Source: Microbacterium algeriense
Lineage (GTDB): Bacteria > Actinomycetota > Actinomycetes > Actinomycetales > Microbacteriaceae
Direction of reading: 5' to 3'
DNA: 64,000 nucleotides
NCBI RefSeq assembly: GCF_008868005.1
Contig: NZ_WAAO01000002.1
Span: 744,001-808,000 of the forward strand
Below the pieces are notes generated by a model that worked only from the letters and a program-made list of their open reading frames with translations, did no database searches and had not been told where the DNA came from. The position numbers were made by a program, and so were the translations under genes. Every line of letters begins with the position of its first letter. Within the stretch, counting starts at the first letter, position 1. Positions 25,300-33,202 of the stretch are shown here, piece by piece.

Positions 25300-25668
25300 C
25301 TACTGCGAGGACCAGACACCGAGCTCGTTGCCGGTCGGGTCGGCGAAGTGCAGCCGTCGCCCGCCGGGAAATGCGTACGGTTCCTGCAGGATGCGACCGC
25401 CCGCCTCTTCGATCGCCACCCTCGTCGCATCGAGGTCGTCGGAGTAGAGCAGCACGAGAGGCCCGCCTACCGGTCGCGGCTCGTCGGCGAGGAGGAGCCC
25501 ACCGACTTCGCTCCCGTCTCCGCGCGGCGACAGGATGCCCGCATAGCCGGGGCCGTAGTCCTGGAAGCTCCAGCCGAACGCGGTCGTGAAGAAGCGTTTC
25601 GCCACCTCGAGATCGGTGACGACGAGTTCGACGTAGTCGAGGGCATGGTGCTGCGAGGTGGCTGTCAT
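25300..25668 (-). CDS. VOC family protein
   Basis: 122-aa glyoxalase/bleomycin-resistance-fold protein: ALDYVELVVTDLEVAKRFFTTAFGW opens module 1 and VLLYSDDLDATRVAIEEAGG opens module 2, ending RRLHFADPTGNELGVW. Conserved His (position 8-9 region) and Glu may bind a metal, but the substrate is unknown. TAGAGT lies 6 bases before ATG 25668, so it is probably a leaderless single gene, divergent from the MFS gene. Confidence 0.9.
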   Translation of the reverse strand: MTATSQHHALDYVELVVTDLEVAKRFFTTAFGWSFQDYGPGYAGILSPRGDGSEVGGLLLADEPRPVGGPLVLLYSDDLDATRVAIEEAGGRILQEPYAFPGGRRLHFADPTGNELGVWSSQ

Positions 25669-25674
25669 GCGGGC

Positions 25675-25680
25675 ACTCTA
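25675..25680 (-). promoter_or_regulatory. Probable -10 element, leaderless VOC gene
   Basis: TAGAGT ends 6 bases before ATG 25668 on the minus strand. Confidence 0.55.
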
Positions 25681-25710
25681 GCCACGGCGTCGGACATCGC
25701 CGCGCAGGAG

Positions 25711-25716
25711 TAGCGT
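25711..25716 (+). promoter_or_regulatory. Probable -10 element, leaderless MFS gene
   Basis: TAGCGT ends 6 bases before GTG 25723. Confidence 0.5.
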
Positions 25717-25722
25717 GGAAGG

Positions 25723-27048
25723 GTGCCTCAGGTCTCCCACTCCCCCGTCTCCACACCGGGGTGGAGGGCCTGGGCGATCTGGTCGGTCGGCGTCGCCGCC
25801 TACGTGCTCGCGATCACCAACCGCACGTCTCTGGGCGCAGTGGGTGTCGAGGCCGCCGACCGCTTCCAGGCGGATGCCTCCACGCTCGCGTTGTTCGCCG
25901 TCGTGCAACTCGCCGTGTACGGCGGGATGCAGATCCCGGTCGGGGTCCTCCTCGATCGCTACGGCTCCCGTCCGATCATCACCGCCGGGATGCTGCTCAT
26001 GGCCTTCGGGCAGCTCACCATGGCCCTCTCCCCCAGCATCGGCATCGCCATCGTCGCGCGCATCCTGCTCGGAGCCGGCGACGCCGCCGTCTTCCCGGCC
26101 GTGCTGCGCCTGGTCGCCACGTGGTTCCCCGCGCAGCGCGGCCCCGTCATGGTGCAGTTCACCGGGATCATCGGGCAGGCCGGTCAGCTGATCGCCCTGG
26201 TGCCCGTCGCCGCTCTGCTGCACGCCACCACCTGGTCGATCACGTTCGGCAGCATCGCCGGTCTCGGCCTGCTCTTCACGATCCTCGTGTGGCTCATCGT
26301 CCGCAACAACCCCGCCGAGAACGGGCCCGACGTGTCGGTCAACACGGACACCGGAGTGGTGCGCGTCGTGACGTCGGCGATCGACACCGGCGTCGGCATC
26401 CGGGCCGCCTGGGCGCATCCCGGCACCCGACTCGCGTTCTGGTCGCACTTCACCACCCCGTTCGCGGGAACCGTGTTCGTCCTGCTGTGGGGCATGCCGT
26501 TCCTCACGGCCGGCGAGGGACTCAGCACGGCCCACGCGGCGGGCATCATCTCGATCTATGTCGTCGCGGGCATGATCCTCGGCCCGATCATCGGCGACCT
26601 CTCCCGCCGCCTGCCGAACCACCGCTCCCTCGCTCTCGTGCTCCCCGCGGTCGGCGTGCAGATGGCCGCGTGGATCGCGGTCATCGCCTTCCCCGGTCCC
26701 GCTCCGGACTGGCTGCTCTGGATCCTGGCGATCGCCCTGGCGACCGGTGGCCCTGCGTCGATGATCGCGTTCGATCACGCCCGCACGCACAACCCTGCCC
26801 ACCGCCTCAGCACCGCGACCGGGGTCACGAATGCCGGGGGCTTCATCGCCGCCCTGATCGCGGTCTTCGTGATCGGCCTCCTTCTCGACGCGCAGGGCGC
26901 AGGCACCCCGGACACGTACTCGCTCGATGCCTTCCGGATCGCGTTCGTCACCCCCATCCCCCTCTGGCTCCTCGGCACGGTCTTCATCCTCATCGAACGC
27001 AAGCGCACGCGGATCCGGATGGGACTCGACCCCGAGCGCCGCCGCTGA
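25723..27048 (+). CDS. MFS transporter
   Basis: 441-aa major facilitator with 12 predicted helices. The motif A loop reads LLDRYGSRPIITAGM after helix 2; helix 4 contains ARILLGAGDAAVFPAVLRL. The overall pattern resembles anion:cation symporters and NNP-type importers, but the substrate cannot be assigned. The basic C-terminus (ERKRTRIRMGLDPERRR) is cytoplasmic. Two CTCCCCC heptamers lie in it, against its coding direction but in line with the right-replichore polarity. Confidence 0.9.
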   Translation: MPQVSHSPVSTPGWRAWAIWSVGVAAYVLAITNRTSLGAVGVEAADRFQADASTLALFAVVQLAVYGGMQIPVGVLLDRYGSRPIITAGMLLMAFGQLTMALSPSIGIAIVARILLGAGDAAVFPAVLRLVATWFPAQRGPVMVQFTGIIGQAGQLIALVPVAALLHATTWSITFGSIAGLGLLFTILVWLIVRNNPAENGPDVSVNTDTGVVRVVTSAIDTGVGIRAAWAHPGTRLAFWSHFTTPFAGTVFVLLWGMPFLTAGEGLSTAHAAGIISIYVVAGMILGPIIGDLSRRLPNHRSLALVLPAVGVQMAAWIAVIAFPGPAPDWLLWILAIALATGGPASMIAFDHARTHNPAHRLSTATGVTNAGGFIAALIAVFVIGLLLDAQGAGTPDTYSLDAFRIAFVTPIPLWLLGTVFILIERKRTRIRMGLDPERRR

Positions 27049-27055
27049 GCACTCA

Positions 27056-27061
27056 TAGGAT
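27056..27061 (+). promoter_or_regulatory. Probable -10 element, leaderless DUF4232 gene
   Basis: TAGGAT ends 5 bases before ATG 27067, in the 18-base gap after the MFS gene. Confidence 0.5.
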
Positions 27062-27066
27062 GAGGC

Positions 27067-28242
27067 ATGGCCTCCGCTCCCGTGCTCGCACCCCTGCCCG
27101 CTGACGATCTGAGGCCGCGGCACCCGCGTACGCTCCCGTCCGGTGTTCTGGCGGGGCTCATCCTCGCCGCACTCTGGATCATCGCCGGCGGCATCGGCCG
27201 CCTGACGGGCAGCGACGTCGTCATCACCCGACTGCTCAGCTTCGTCGGTGTCGGCGCGCTCCAGGTGAACGAGTGGATGCTTCCCGGACTCTGGACGCTC
27301 GCGACTCTGCTGGGCGCTGCCGCGGTGCTGACGTCGGTCACGTGGTTCGTCGCCGAGCGCGCGCACGGCGGGCGCCGTCCCTTCGTCGCGCTGTGGTTCG
27401 CCGCCATCATCGCGAGTACCGTGCTCGGGCTCTGCGTCGACCTCACGCGGGCGCTCACCTACCTCGCGGACTTCGGTGTCCGCGGCGCCACCGCGGTCGT
27501 CGTGGAGGTCGCCCCGGTGGCGGTCTACTGGGGCGTGGTCAGCGGTTGGATCCCGGCACTGCTCGTCTTCCGCCGCGTGCAGCCGGACGGACCGCGCCCG
27601 AGAGCATGGCCGGCGATCGTGGCGGTCCTGGTGAGCGCGACGCTCCTGGTCGTCGTGAGTTCCCTGGCGGACGCGGCTCGGCAGCAGCAGATCATCCAGG
27701 AGAACGCCGAAGCACAGGGCCTGACCGAGGAGGGTGGCGCCTTCCCCGACCCGACCGCGGAGGGCGACCCCGTTCCCGCCGTGGCGCCCGGCGTCTCTGC
27801 TCCCGAACTCGAACCGGAATGGTGCACGAGCGACAAGGCGATGCTGCTGCTGGGAGGTTCCGATGCGGCCACCGGCCACCGCGGGCAGGTGATCCACCTG
27901 ATGAACTTCAGCGACGAGCCCTGCGTCGTGGAGGGTTACCCGGACATCGCGTTCGCCGATCAGAACGGCAACCTGCTGGACGTGGAGGTGCTGCCGGGGT
28001 CGTCGTTCATGGCTGCCGATCCGGGCGTGGCTCGTATCACCGTGCCCGCTCAAGGCCAGGCGACGAGCGTGATCGGCTGGGATGCGAATGCGACCGACGG
28101 AGCTCTTGTCGCGCGGCAGCTGTATGCCGCGCCGATCCCCGGCCTCGAACGCGGTTCATGGCCGGTCGAACTCGACGTGGTCGCCGGGTCCGGCGTCGAG
28201 GTGACCGCCTGGACGCTCGATCCCGGCGTCACCGTTCCCTGA
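27067..28242 (+). CDS. DUF4232 domain membrane protein
   Basis: 391 aa. Four to five N-terminal membrane segments (for example SGVLAGLILAALWIIAGGIG, AAIIASTVLGLCVDLTRAL) lead to an extracytoplasmic C-terminal DUF4232 domain (residues about 255-390) beginning EWCTSDKAMLLLGGSDAATGHR with the family's conserved cysteine pair and DEPCVVEGYPDIAF. A Pro/Ala-rich linker joins the two. DUF4232 domains occur in many actinobacterial surface proteins of unknown role. It converges on the arginase-like gene. Confidence 0.87.
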   Translation: MASAPVLAPLPADDLRPRHPRTLPSGVLAGLILAALWIIAGGIGRLTGSDVVITRLLSFVGVGALQVNEWMLPGLWTLATLLGAAAVLTSVTWFVAERAHGGRRPFVALWFAAIIASTVLGLCVDLTRALTYLADFGVRGATAVVVEVAPVAVYWGVVSGWIPALLVFRRVQPDGPRPRAWPAIVAVLVSATLLVVVSSLADAARQQQIIQENAEAQGLTEEGGAFPDPTAEGDPVPAVAPGVSAPELEPEWCTSDKAMLLLGGSDAATGHRGQVIHLMNFSDEPCVVEGYPDIAFADQNGNLLDVEVLPGSSFMAADPGVARITVPAQGQATSVIGWDANATDGALVARQLYAAPIPGLERGSWPVELDVVAGSGVEVTAWTLDPGVTVP

Positions 28243-28274
28243 CTCGGCCTGCAGATCCGCGAGCGTACTCCCGC

Positions 28275-29087
28275 TCAGTGCAGGAGGTGCTGGACCGTCT
28301 CGATGATGAGCTCCACGCTGACGCGCTCCGGCACGTCGGGGTCGCCCGCCTCGAACTCGGCCAGCTCCACGCCGCGCACGCTCGTCCGAGGAAGCGCAGC
28401 GAAGATGGCGGCGATCTGGTGCGGGAACAGCCCGTCGCCGACGCGATACGCCGCGGGGATGAACCCGGGCTCGAGCACGTCCCAGTCGACGTGGATCCAC
28501 ACGGGCCGCCCTGCGACGAACTCGAGGACGCGTTCAGGAGTGCTCTCCGCGGGGCTGAGCACCGTCACACCGGCGTCCGACAGCAGCTCCGCCTCGGCGG
28601 GATCGATGTCACGACCGCCCACCACCGCGACCTGACGGGGATCGATACCCGCTCCGTGGCCACTGTCCCACAGGCCGCACGCTGCCGCGAGCACCATTCC
28701 GCCGAGATACCCCGACTCGGTCGTCTCCGGGGTGTTGAAGTCGCCGTGCGCATCGATCCAGAGCACCACCGCATCGGGATGCCGCTCTGCGACCGTCGGC
28801 AGGGTGCCGAGGCTCGCGGCGCAGGTGTTGGTGACGAGCAGCGGCGTCGAATCGGCCGTGATCGCCTCCGCCACGGCGGCCCGCAGCCCGTTCAGCGTCT
28901 CGGCAGCCTCCGGGAGGGCGACCGACCAGTCGTCCACGCGGCCAGCCTTCGGGGTCCCCACGACGCGGGCTTCGATCGACAGCAGGTCCGACAGCGCGTC
29001 GGCCGTGCGGCGGGCGCCGACGAGAGCTCCATCGGTGCGGTCGGCGACCCGCCCCTGAGACACGATGAGTGAGTACGCGGAAGACAC
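28275..29087 (-). CDS. Arginase/agmatinase/formimidoylglutamase-like hydrolase
   Basis: 270-aa ureohydrolase-fold protein. The second metal motif is intact (VLWIDAHGDFNTPET) and the third reads HVDWDVLEPG in place of the usual SxDxDxxDP. The first motif, normally GGDHS or GGDCS, reads TNTCAASLG, so the first manganese site is altered and the substrate may not be arginine. GTG 29087 is supported by AAGACT 6 bases upstream and removes a spurious 14-residue extension. Confidence 0.8.
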   Translation of the reverse strand: MSSAYSLIVSQGRVADRTDGALVGARRTADALSDLLSIEARVVGTPKAGRVDDWSVALPEAAETLNGLRAAVAEAITADSTPLLVTNTCAASLGTLPTVAERHPDAVVLWIDAHGDFNTPETTESGYLGGMVLAAACGLWDSGHGAGIDPRQVAVVGGRDIDPAEAELLSDAGVTVLSPAESTPERVLEFVAGRPVWIHVDWDVLEPGFIPAAYRVGDGLFPHQIAAIFAALPRTSVRGVELAEFEAGDPDVPERVSVELIIETVQHLLH

Positions 29088-29093
29088 CGTCTC

Positions 29094-29099
29094 AGTCTT
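29094..29099 (-). promoter_or_regulatory. Possible -10 element, leaderless arginase-like gene
   Basis: AAGACT ends 6 bases before GTG 29087 on the minus strand. Confidence 0.4.
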
Positions 29100-29141
29100 C
29101 CATCCGCATCCGGCGCGAACCAAAAGCACCGCCCGCGATCG

Positions 29142-29888
29142 TCACCGCCCTCGTGGCGTCCAGCCGGACGGAAGCGGTCCGTCGTATGCGCCGCGTTCCC
29201 TGTCCGTCCAGGCGGACCAGCCCTGTGCGGCGTCCTCCGTGTCGAACCCGCCCCGGGCGAGGCGGAGGCCGAGGTCCTCGTGGTGCATGCGCGGCGCTCC
29301 CCCGCGTCGGACCGAGGCCCGAACGCTCCACGCGTCATCGGCGAACCCACCGCCGCGGAAGACGCGGTAGTCGTCGTAGCGGGCAGGATCCAGAAGGTCC
29401 CAGCACCACTCCCAGACATTGCCGAGCGTGTCGAACAGGCCGTGCAGATTGGGCAGCTTCCCTCCGACTTTCTGGGGTGCGCCGACGCCGTCCGCGGCGG
29501 TCCAGGCCGCGTCGGCGAGGGGTGCATAGTGCGGACCGGTCGATCCCGCCCGGCAGGCGTACTCCCACTCGGCCTCGGTGGGAAGTCGATAGCCGTCGGC
29601 CGTCGTGTCCCAGCTCACGTCCTCGCCGTCGAACAGGTAGACGCGATCGAGCCCCTCCCACTCCGAAGCCGCGTTGCAGAAGTGCACGGCGCGCAGCCAG
29701 CTCACGTCCGCTGCCGGCCGGTCCGGGTACCGGGCGGGCACGCCGAGGATCTCGGCGAACTGCTCCTCGGTGACGGGGTACACCCCGATCTCGAAGGCTT
29801 CGAGAACGACCTCGCGCTGTGCGGAACGACGTGCGTCACGCAGCGTCAGCTTCCCCGCGGGGATGCGCGCCATCTCGAAGTCGGTCAC
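29142..29888 (-). CDS. SUMF1/FGE-fold protein lacking the catalytic cysteines
   Basis: 248-aa protein of the formylglycine-generating-enzyme fold: EIGVYPVTEEQFAEILG, RLPTEAEWEYACRAG, GNVWEWCWDLLDPARYDDYRVFRGGGF and RMHHEDLGLRLAR follow the family order. In true FGE the segment after RGG carries the two catalytic cysteines; here it reads FADDAWSVRASVRR without cysteine, so formylglycine formation is unlikely. The fold may bind another partner. GTG 29888 (VTDFEMARIPAG) is chosen over a longer basic extension that overlaps the SGNH gene. Same strand as its neighbours. Confidence 0.82.
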   Translation of the reverse strand: MTDFEMARIPAGKLTLRDARRSAQREVVLEAFEIGVYPVTEEQFAEILGVPARYPDRPAADVSWLRAVHFCNAASEWEGLDRVYLFDGEDVSWDTTADGYRLPTEAEWEYACRAGSTGPHYAPLADAAWTAADGVGAPQKVGGKLPNLHGLFDTLGNVWEWCWDLLDPARYDDYRVFRGGGFADDAWSVRASVRRGGAPRMHHEDLGLRLARGGFDTEDAAQGWSAWTDRERGAYDGPLPSGWTPRGR

Positions 29889-29919
29889 GCCGTCGCGCAC
29901 CTGTCCCGAGCGCCGCGGG

Positions 29920-30675
29920 TCACGACGGAACCCGCTCGACCCAGGTCGGGAACTTCGCTGTCCGGCCATCGCCGGACGAGGTGCGCGTCACGCGCCGACG
30001 GACCCAGGGACCGACGAACTCCCGGTAGTACGCGAGTCCAGACGGCCCGGCACCGAGCCGGTCGCTCGGCGCCCACCAGTTCTCCGGCGGCTCGAAGCCC
30101 AGCGCGTGCAGCACGCGCGCGGCGACCCGATGATGACCCGCCGCATTCATGTGCAGACGATCCTCGGACCAGTACGCGCCGCGCGCGAGTTCCCGATCGG
30201 GCCAATTGAGGGCGCGGATCACATCAGGGCGATCCTCGATACGCCGCAGCACGGCATCCGAAAGCAGGTCGCCTCTCCGCTGGACCAGGGATCCCATCGG
30301 CAGCTGACCGCTCGGGTTCGCGCCCGAAAGCAGGATCATCGTGACGCCCTCCTCATCACACCGCCTGAGCACGCGACTGAAGGCATCGGCGATGTGCTCC
30401 ACATCGGTGCGCGGACGCAGCATGTCATTGCCGCCGCCGTTGAAGGAGAGATGCGTCGGGCGCAGAGCGAGCGCCGGTTCCAGCTGCTGCTCGACGATGG
30501 GCCAGGCGAGCTTTCCGCGGATCGCCAGGTTCGCGTACTGGATCGGGTGCCCAGCGGCATCCGCCCATCCCTGTGCGGCGAGGTCTGCCCACCCGCGCTC
30601 CCGTCCGTCGGGAAGGACGTCGCCGACACCCTCCGTGAACGAGTCTCCGATCGCCACGAACCGCACATCTGCCAT
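29920..30675 (-). CDS. SGNH/GDSL-family hydrolase
   Basis: 251-aa esterase/lipase-like enzyme with the four SGNH blocks: IGDSFTEGVGD (nucleophile Ser near residue 12), the block II Gly in NLAIRGKLA, NGGGNDML (block III Asn) and SEDRLHMNAAGHHRVA (block V Asp-His). No signal peptide, so it acts in the cytoplasm. ATG 30675 follows TAGGCT at the leaderless spacing. Substrate unknown. Confidence 0.92.
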   Translation of the reverse strand: MADVRFVAIGDSFTEGVGDVLPDGRERGWADLAAQGWADAAGHPIQYANLAIRGKLAWPIVEQQLEPALALRPTHLSFNGGGNDMLRPRTDVEHIADAFSRVLRRCDEEGVTMILLSGANPSGQLPMGSLVQRRGDLLSDAVLRRIEDRPDVIRALNWPDRELARGAYWSEDRLHMNAAGHHRVAARVLHALGFEPPENWWAPSDRLGAGPSGLAYYREFVGPWVRRRVTRTSSGDGRTAKFPTWVERVPS

Positions 30676-30681
30676 CGTGCC

Positions 30682-30687
30682 AGCCTA
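30682..30687 (-). promoter_or_regulatory. Probable -10 element, leaderless SGNH hydrolase gene
   Basis: TAGGCT ends 6 bases before ATG 30675 on the minus strand. Confidence 0.55.
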
Positions 30688-30710
30688 TTGCCGTCGGAGC
30701 GCCGTGGCCG

Positions 30711-32063
30711 TCACCGATCGTCGAGCGCCGCCCCGCCCCGGTCGACGAGTCCCCAGGCCGCCGCAGCCGCCACCAGGAAGCAGCAGCCGAACACGGCGAA
30801 CAGCACCGGAGCGCCGCCGACCCCGAGCAGGACCGGCACGGAGAGCGGGGCGACGATCGACGCGATCCGGCCGACCCCGGCTGCCCACCCTGCACCGGTG
30901 CCGCGGAGCGAGGTGGGGTAGATCTCCGGCGTGACCGCGTACAGCGCGCCCCACGCACCGAGGTTGAAGAACGACAGCGCCATCCCGGCGCCGATGATCG
31001 CTCCCTCCGTCGACGCGGTGCCGAAGACGACGGCCGCGACGGCGGAGCCGAGGAGGAACACCGACAGGGTGACCCGTCTCCCCCAGATCTCGATCAGCCA
31101 GGCGGCGACCGCGTATCCCGGCAACTGGGCGAGCGTGATGATCAGGGTGAAGCCGAAGGAGCGCACCAGGTCGAAGCCCGCGTCGACGAGGATGCTCGGG
31201 ATCCAGATGAACGCTCCGTAGTATGCGAAGTTCACCCCCAACCAGACGAGCCAGAGGCACATCGTGCGCACGCGGAACTCCGCATTCCACAGCGTCGCGA
31301 GTCGGGCGCGGGCCGTGACGGCGATGGCCCGGGACGCCGGCTCTCTGCGGATCGCGGGTGCGGTCGCCACGCGGGCGTCGGCCTCGAACGCCGATACGAT
31401 GCGGTCGGCTTCGGCGATGCGACCGCGGGAGGCGAGCCACCGCGGCGACTCGGGCATCCGCCACCGCACGAACAGGGCGTACACGGCCGGGATGGCCCCC
31501 AGGGCGAACGCCCAGCGCCAGCCGTCGTCCGATGCGGGGATCACGAGGAATCCGATCACGGCGGCAGCGGTCCACCCGAGCGCCCAGAAGGCCTCCAGGA
31601 CGACGATCAGCCGACCGCGGATGCGGGCCGGGGCGAACTCGCTGACGTAGGTCGAGGCGACGGGCAGCTCGGCGCCGAGACCGAGCCCGACGAGGAACCG
31701 CAGCACGAGCAGCGCGGCAACCCCTCCGACGAGCGCGCTGGCGCCGGTCGCGACACCGTAGATGAGCAGCGTGAGGGCGAACACCTGACGTCGCCCGAAA
31801 CGGTCGGCGAGCAGACCGCCGAGCGTCGCACCGATCGCCATCCCGATGAAGCCGACGGAGGCGATCCACCCGGCCTCGCTCTTGGACAGATCCCACTGCT
31901 GGGTGAGCGCGGCGATGATGAAGGACATGAGACCGACGTCCATCGCATCGAGCGCCCACCCCACACCGGAGCCGCTGAGCAGGCGGAGATGACGGCGCGT
32001 GAACGGCAGCACATCCAGCCGCTCGGACAGCGACGAACGGCTCGGCAGGGCGGTATCGACCAT
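30711..32063 (-). CDS. MFS transporter, sugar/aromatic-acid porter type
   Basis: 450-aa, 12-helix major facilitator of the sugar-porter/AAHS kind. The loop motif LLADRFGRRQVFALTL after helix 2, the helix 4 motif RFLVGLGLGAELPVASTYVSEFAPARIRGR, and EIYPTSLRGTGAGW near helix 10 are diagnostic. Niacin, aromatic acids or sugars are candidate substrates. ATG 32063 is preferred over 32072 because GAGGAG lies just upstream and TACGAT lies 7 bases upstream. Confidence 0.9.
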   Translation of the reverse strand: MVDTALPSRSSLSERLDVLPFTRRHLRLLSGSGVGWALDAMDVGLMSFIIAALTQQWDLSKSEAGWIASVGFIGMAIGATLGGLLADRFGRRQVFALTLLIYGVATGASALVGGVAALLVLRFLVGLGLGAELPVASTYVSEFAPARIRGRLIVVLEAFWALGWTAAAVIGFLVIPASDDGWRWAFALGAIPAVYALFVRWRMPESPRWLASRGRIAEADRIVSAFEADARVATAPAIRREPASRAIAVTARARLATLWNAEFRVRTMCLWLVWLGVNFAYYGAFIWIPSILVDAGFDLVRSFGFTLIITLAQLPGYAVAAWLIEIWGRRVTLSVFLLGSAVAAVVFGTASTEGAIIGAGMALSFFNLGAWGALYAVTPEIYPTSLRGTGAGWAAGVGRIASIVAPLSVPVLLGVGGAPVLFAVFGCCFLVAAAAAWGLVDRGGAALDDR

Positions 32064-32070
32064 GCTCCTC

Positions 32071-32076
32071 ATCGTA
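32071..32076 (-). promoter_or_regulatory. Probable -10 element of the MFS gene
   Basis: TACGAT ends 7 bases before ATG 32063; a GAGGAG overlaps the same gap, so it may be leaderless or very short-leadered. Confidence 0.4.
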
Positions 32077-32112
32077 GAGCCGCGCCGACACCGCCCTCCG
32101 CCTCGTGACGGC

Positions 32113-33147
32113 TCAGTCGCGGTCTGCGAGGAGCTTCCGAACGCGAGGGATGACCTCGGTGCCGTACAGCTCGATGCTGCGCATCATCGAGTCGTGCGAC
32201 AGCGTGCCCGTGGCGTACTTGAGGTCGAAGCGACCGAGCCCGAGCGTCGTGATCGTGTCCGCGATCTTCGTCGCGACGCGATCGGGAGAGCCGGAGTAGA
32301 TGGCACCCTCGGGGCCGACGTCGTTCTGGAACCGCGCTCGACTGTAGACGGGCCAGCCGCGCTCGCGCCCGATGGTGTTGTTCATGGCCTCGAACCCCGA
32401 GTACGCCTGGTCCCACGCCTCCGCGTCGGTATCGGCGATGTGACCGGGAGAGTGCACCGCCACGGGATGCGCTGTGGTGCCGAACGAGGCGACCGAGCGG
32501 TGATACAGGTCGACGAACGGCTTGAACCGGCCGGCCGGACCGCCGATGATCGCGAGCATCAGTCCCAGACCGTGACGTGCCACACGCACGACAGACTCCG
32601 GGCTCCCGCCGACGCCCACCCAGGTGCGCAGGCCGTTCTCCGTCTTGGGGAAGACGTTCGCGTTCTCGAGCGAGGCGCGCATCGAGCCGGACCACGTGAC
32701 CGGCTCCTCCTTGAGGAGCTCGACGAACAGCTCGAGCTTCTGCTCGAACAGCGCTTCGTAGTCCCGGAGGTCGTATCCGAACAGGGGGAACGACTCGATG
32801 AACGATCCTCGTCCGAGCACGACCTCGGCGCGCCCGTTCGACAGCGCGTCCAAGGTGGAGAACCGCTCGAATACCCGCACGGGGTCGTCGGACGACAGCA
32901 CGGTCACCGCGGTGCCGAGCCGGATGTGCTCGGTGCGGGCCGCGATCGCCGCGAGCACCATCTCCGGCGCGGAGACGGCGAACTCCGGACGGTGGTGCTC
33001 CCCCACTCCGAAGAAGTCCACGCCGACCGCGTCCGCGAGCTCCGCCTGCGCCACGATGTTGCGGATCGTCTGCGCCCCGGTGAGCAGCTCTCCGTCCGCG
33101 TCCCGGGTGATGTCGCCGAAGGTGTCCAGCCCGAATTCGATGCTCAT
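32113..33147 (-). CDS. LLM-class flavin-dependent oxidoreductase
   Basis: 344-aa bacterial-luciferase-like monooxygenase/reductase with the TIM-barrel pattern: FFGVGEHHRPEFAVSAPEMVLAAIAARTEHIRLGTAV and ALSNGRAEVVLGRGSFIESFPLFG are conserved in the FMN/F420-binding family. The reaction (monooxygenation or F420 reduction) is not determinable. AAGGGATG precedes the ATG, and a perfect ATTCA-GG-TGAAT palindrome at 33162-33173 suggests a dedicated repressor. Confidence 0.9.
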   Translation of the reverse strand: MSIEFGLDTFGDITRDADGELLTGAQTIRNIVAQAELADAVGVDFFGVGEHHRPEFAVSAPEMVLAAIAARTEHIRLGTAVTVLSSDDPVRVFERFSTLDALSNGRAEVVLGRGSFIESFPLFGYDLRDYEALFEQKLELFVELLKEEPVTWSGSMRASLENANVFPKTENGLRTWVGVGGSPESVVRVARHGLGLMLAIIGGPAGRFKPFVDLYHRSVASFGTTAHPVAVHSPGHIADTDAEAWDQAYSGFEAMNNTIGRERGWPVYSRARFQNDVGPEGAIYSGSPDRVATKIADTITTLGLGRFDLKYATGTLSHDSMMRSIELYGTEVIPRVRKLLADRD

Positions 33148-33161
33148 GTCATCCCTTTCCT

Positions 33162-33173
33162 ATTCAGGTGAAT
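33162..33173. promoter_or_regulatory. Candidate operator upstream of the LLM oxidoreductase gene
   Basis: Perfect 12-bp palindrome ATTCAGGTGAAT, 15 bases upstream of ATG 33147, in the 55-bp gap after the DUF885 gene. Its AT-rich arms stand out. The size fits a MarR-like or similar small dimeric repressor. Confidence 0.4.
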
Positions 33174-33202
33174 GAACACTGCGCAGCCGGGCGGCATTCC
33201 CG

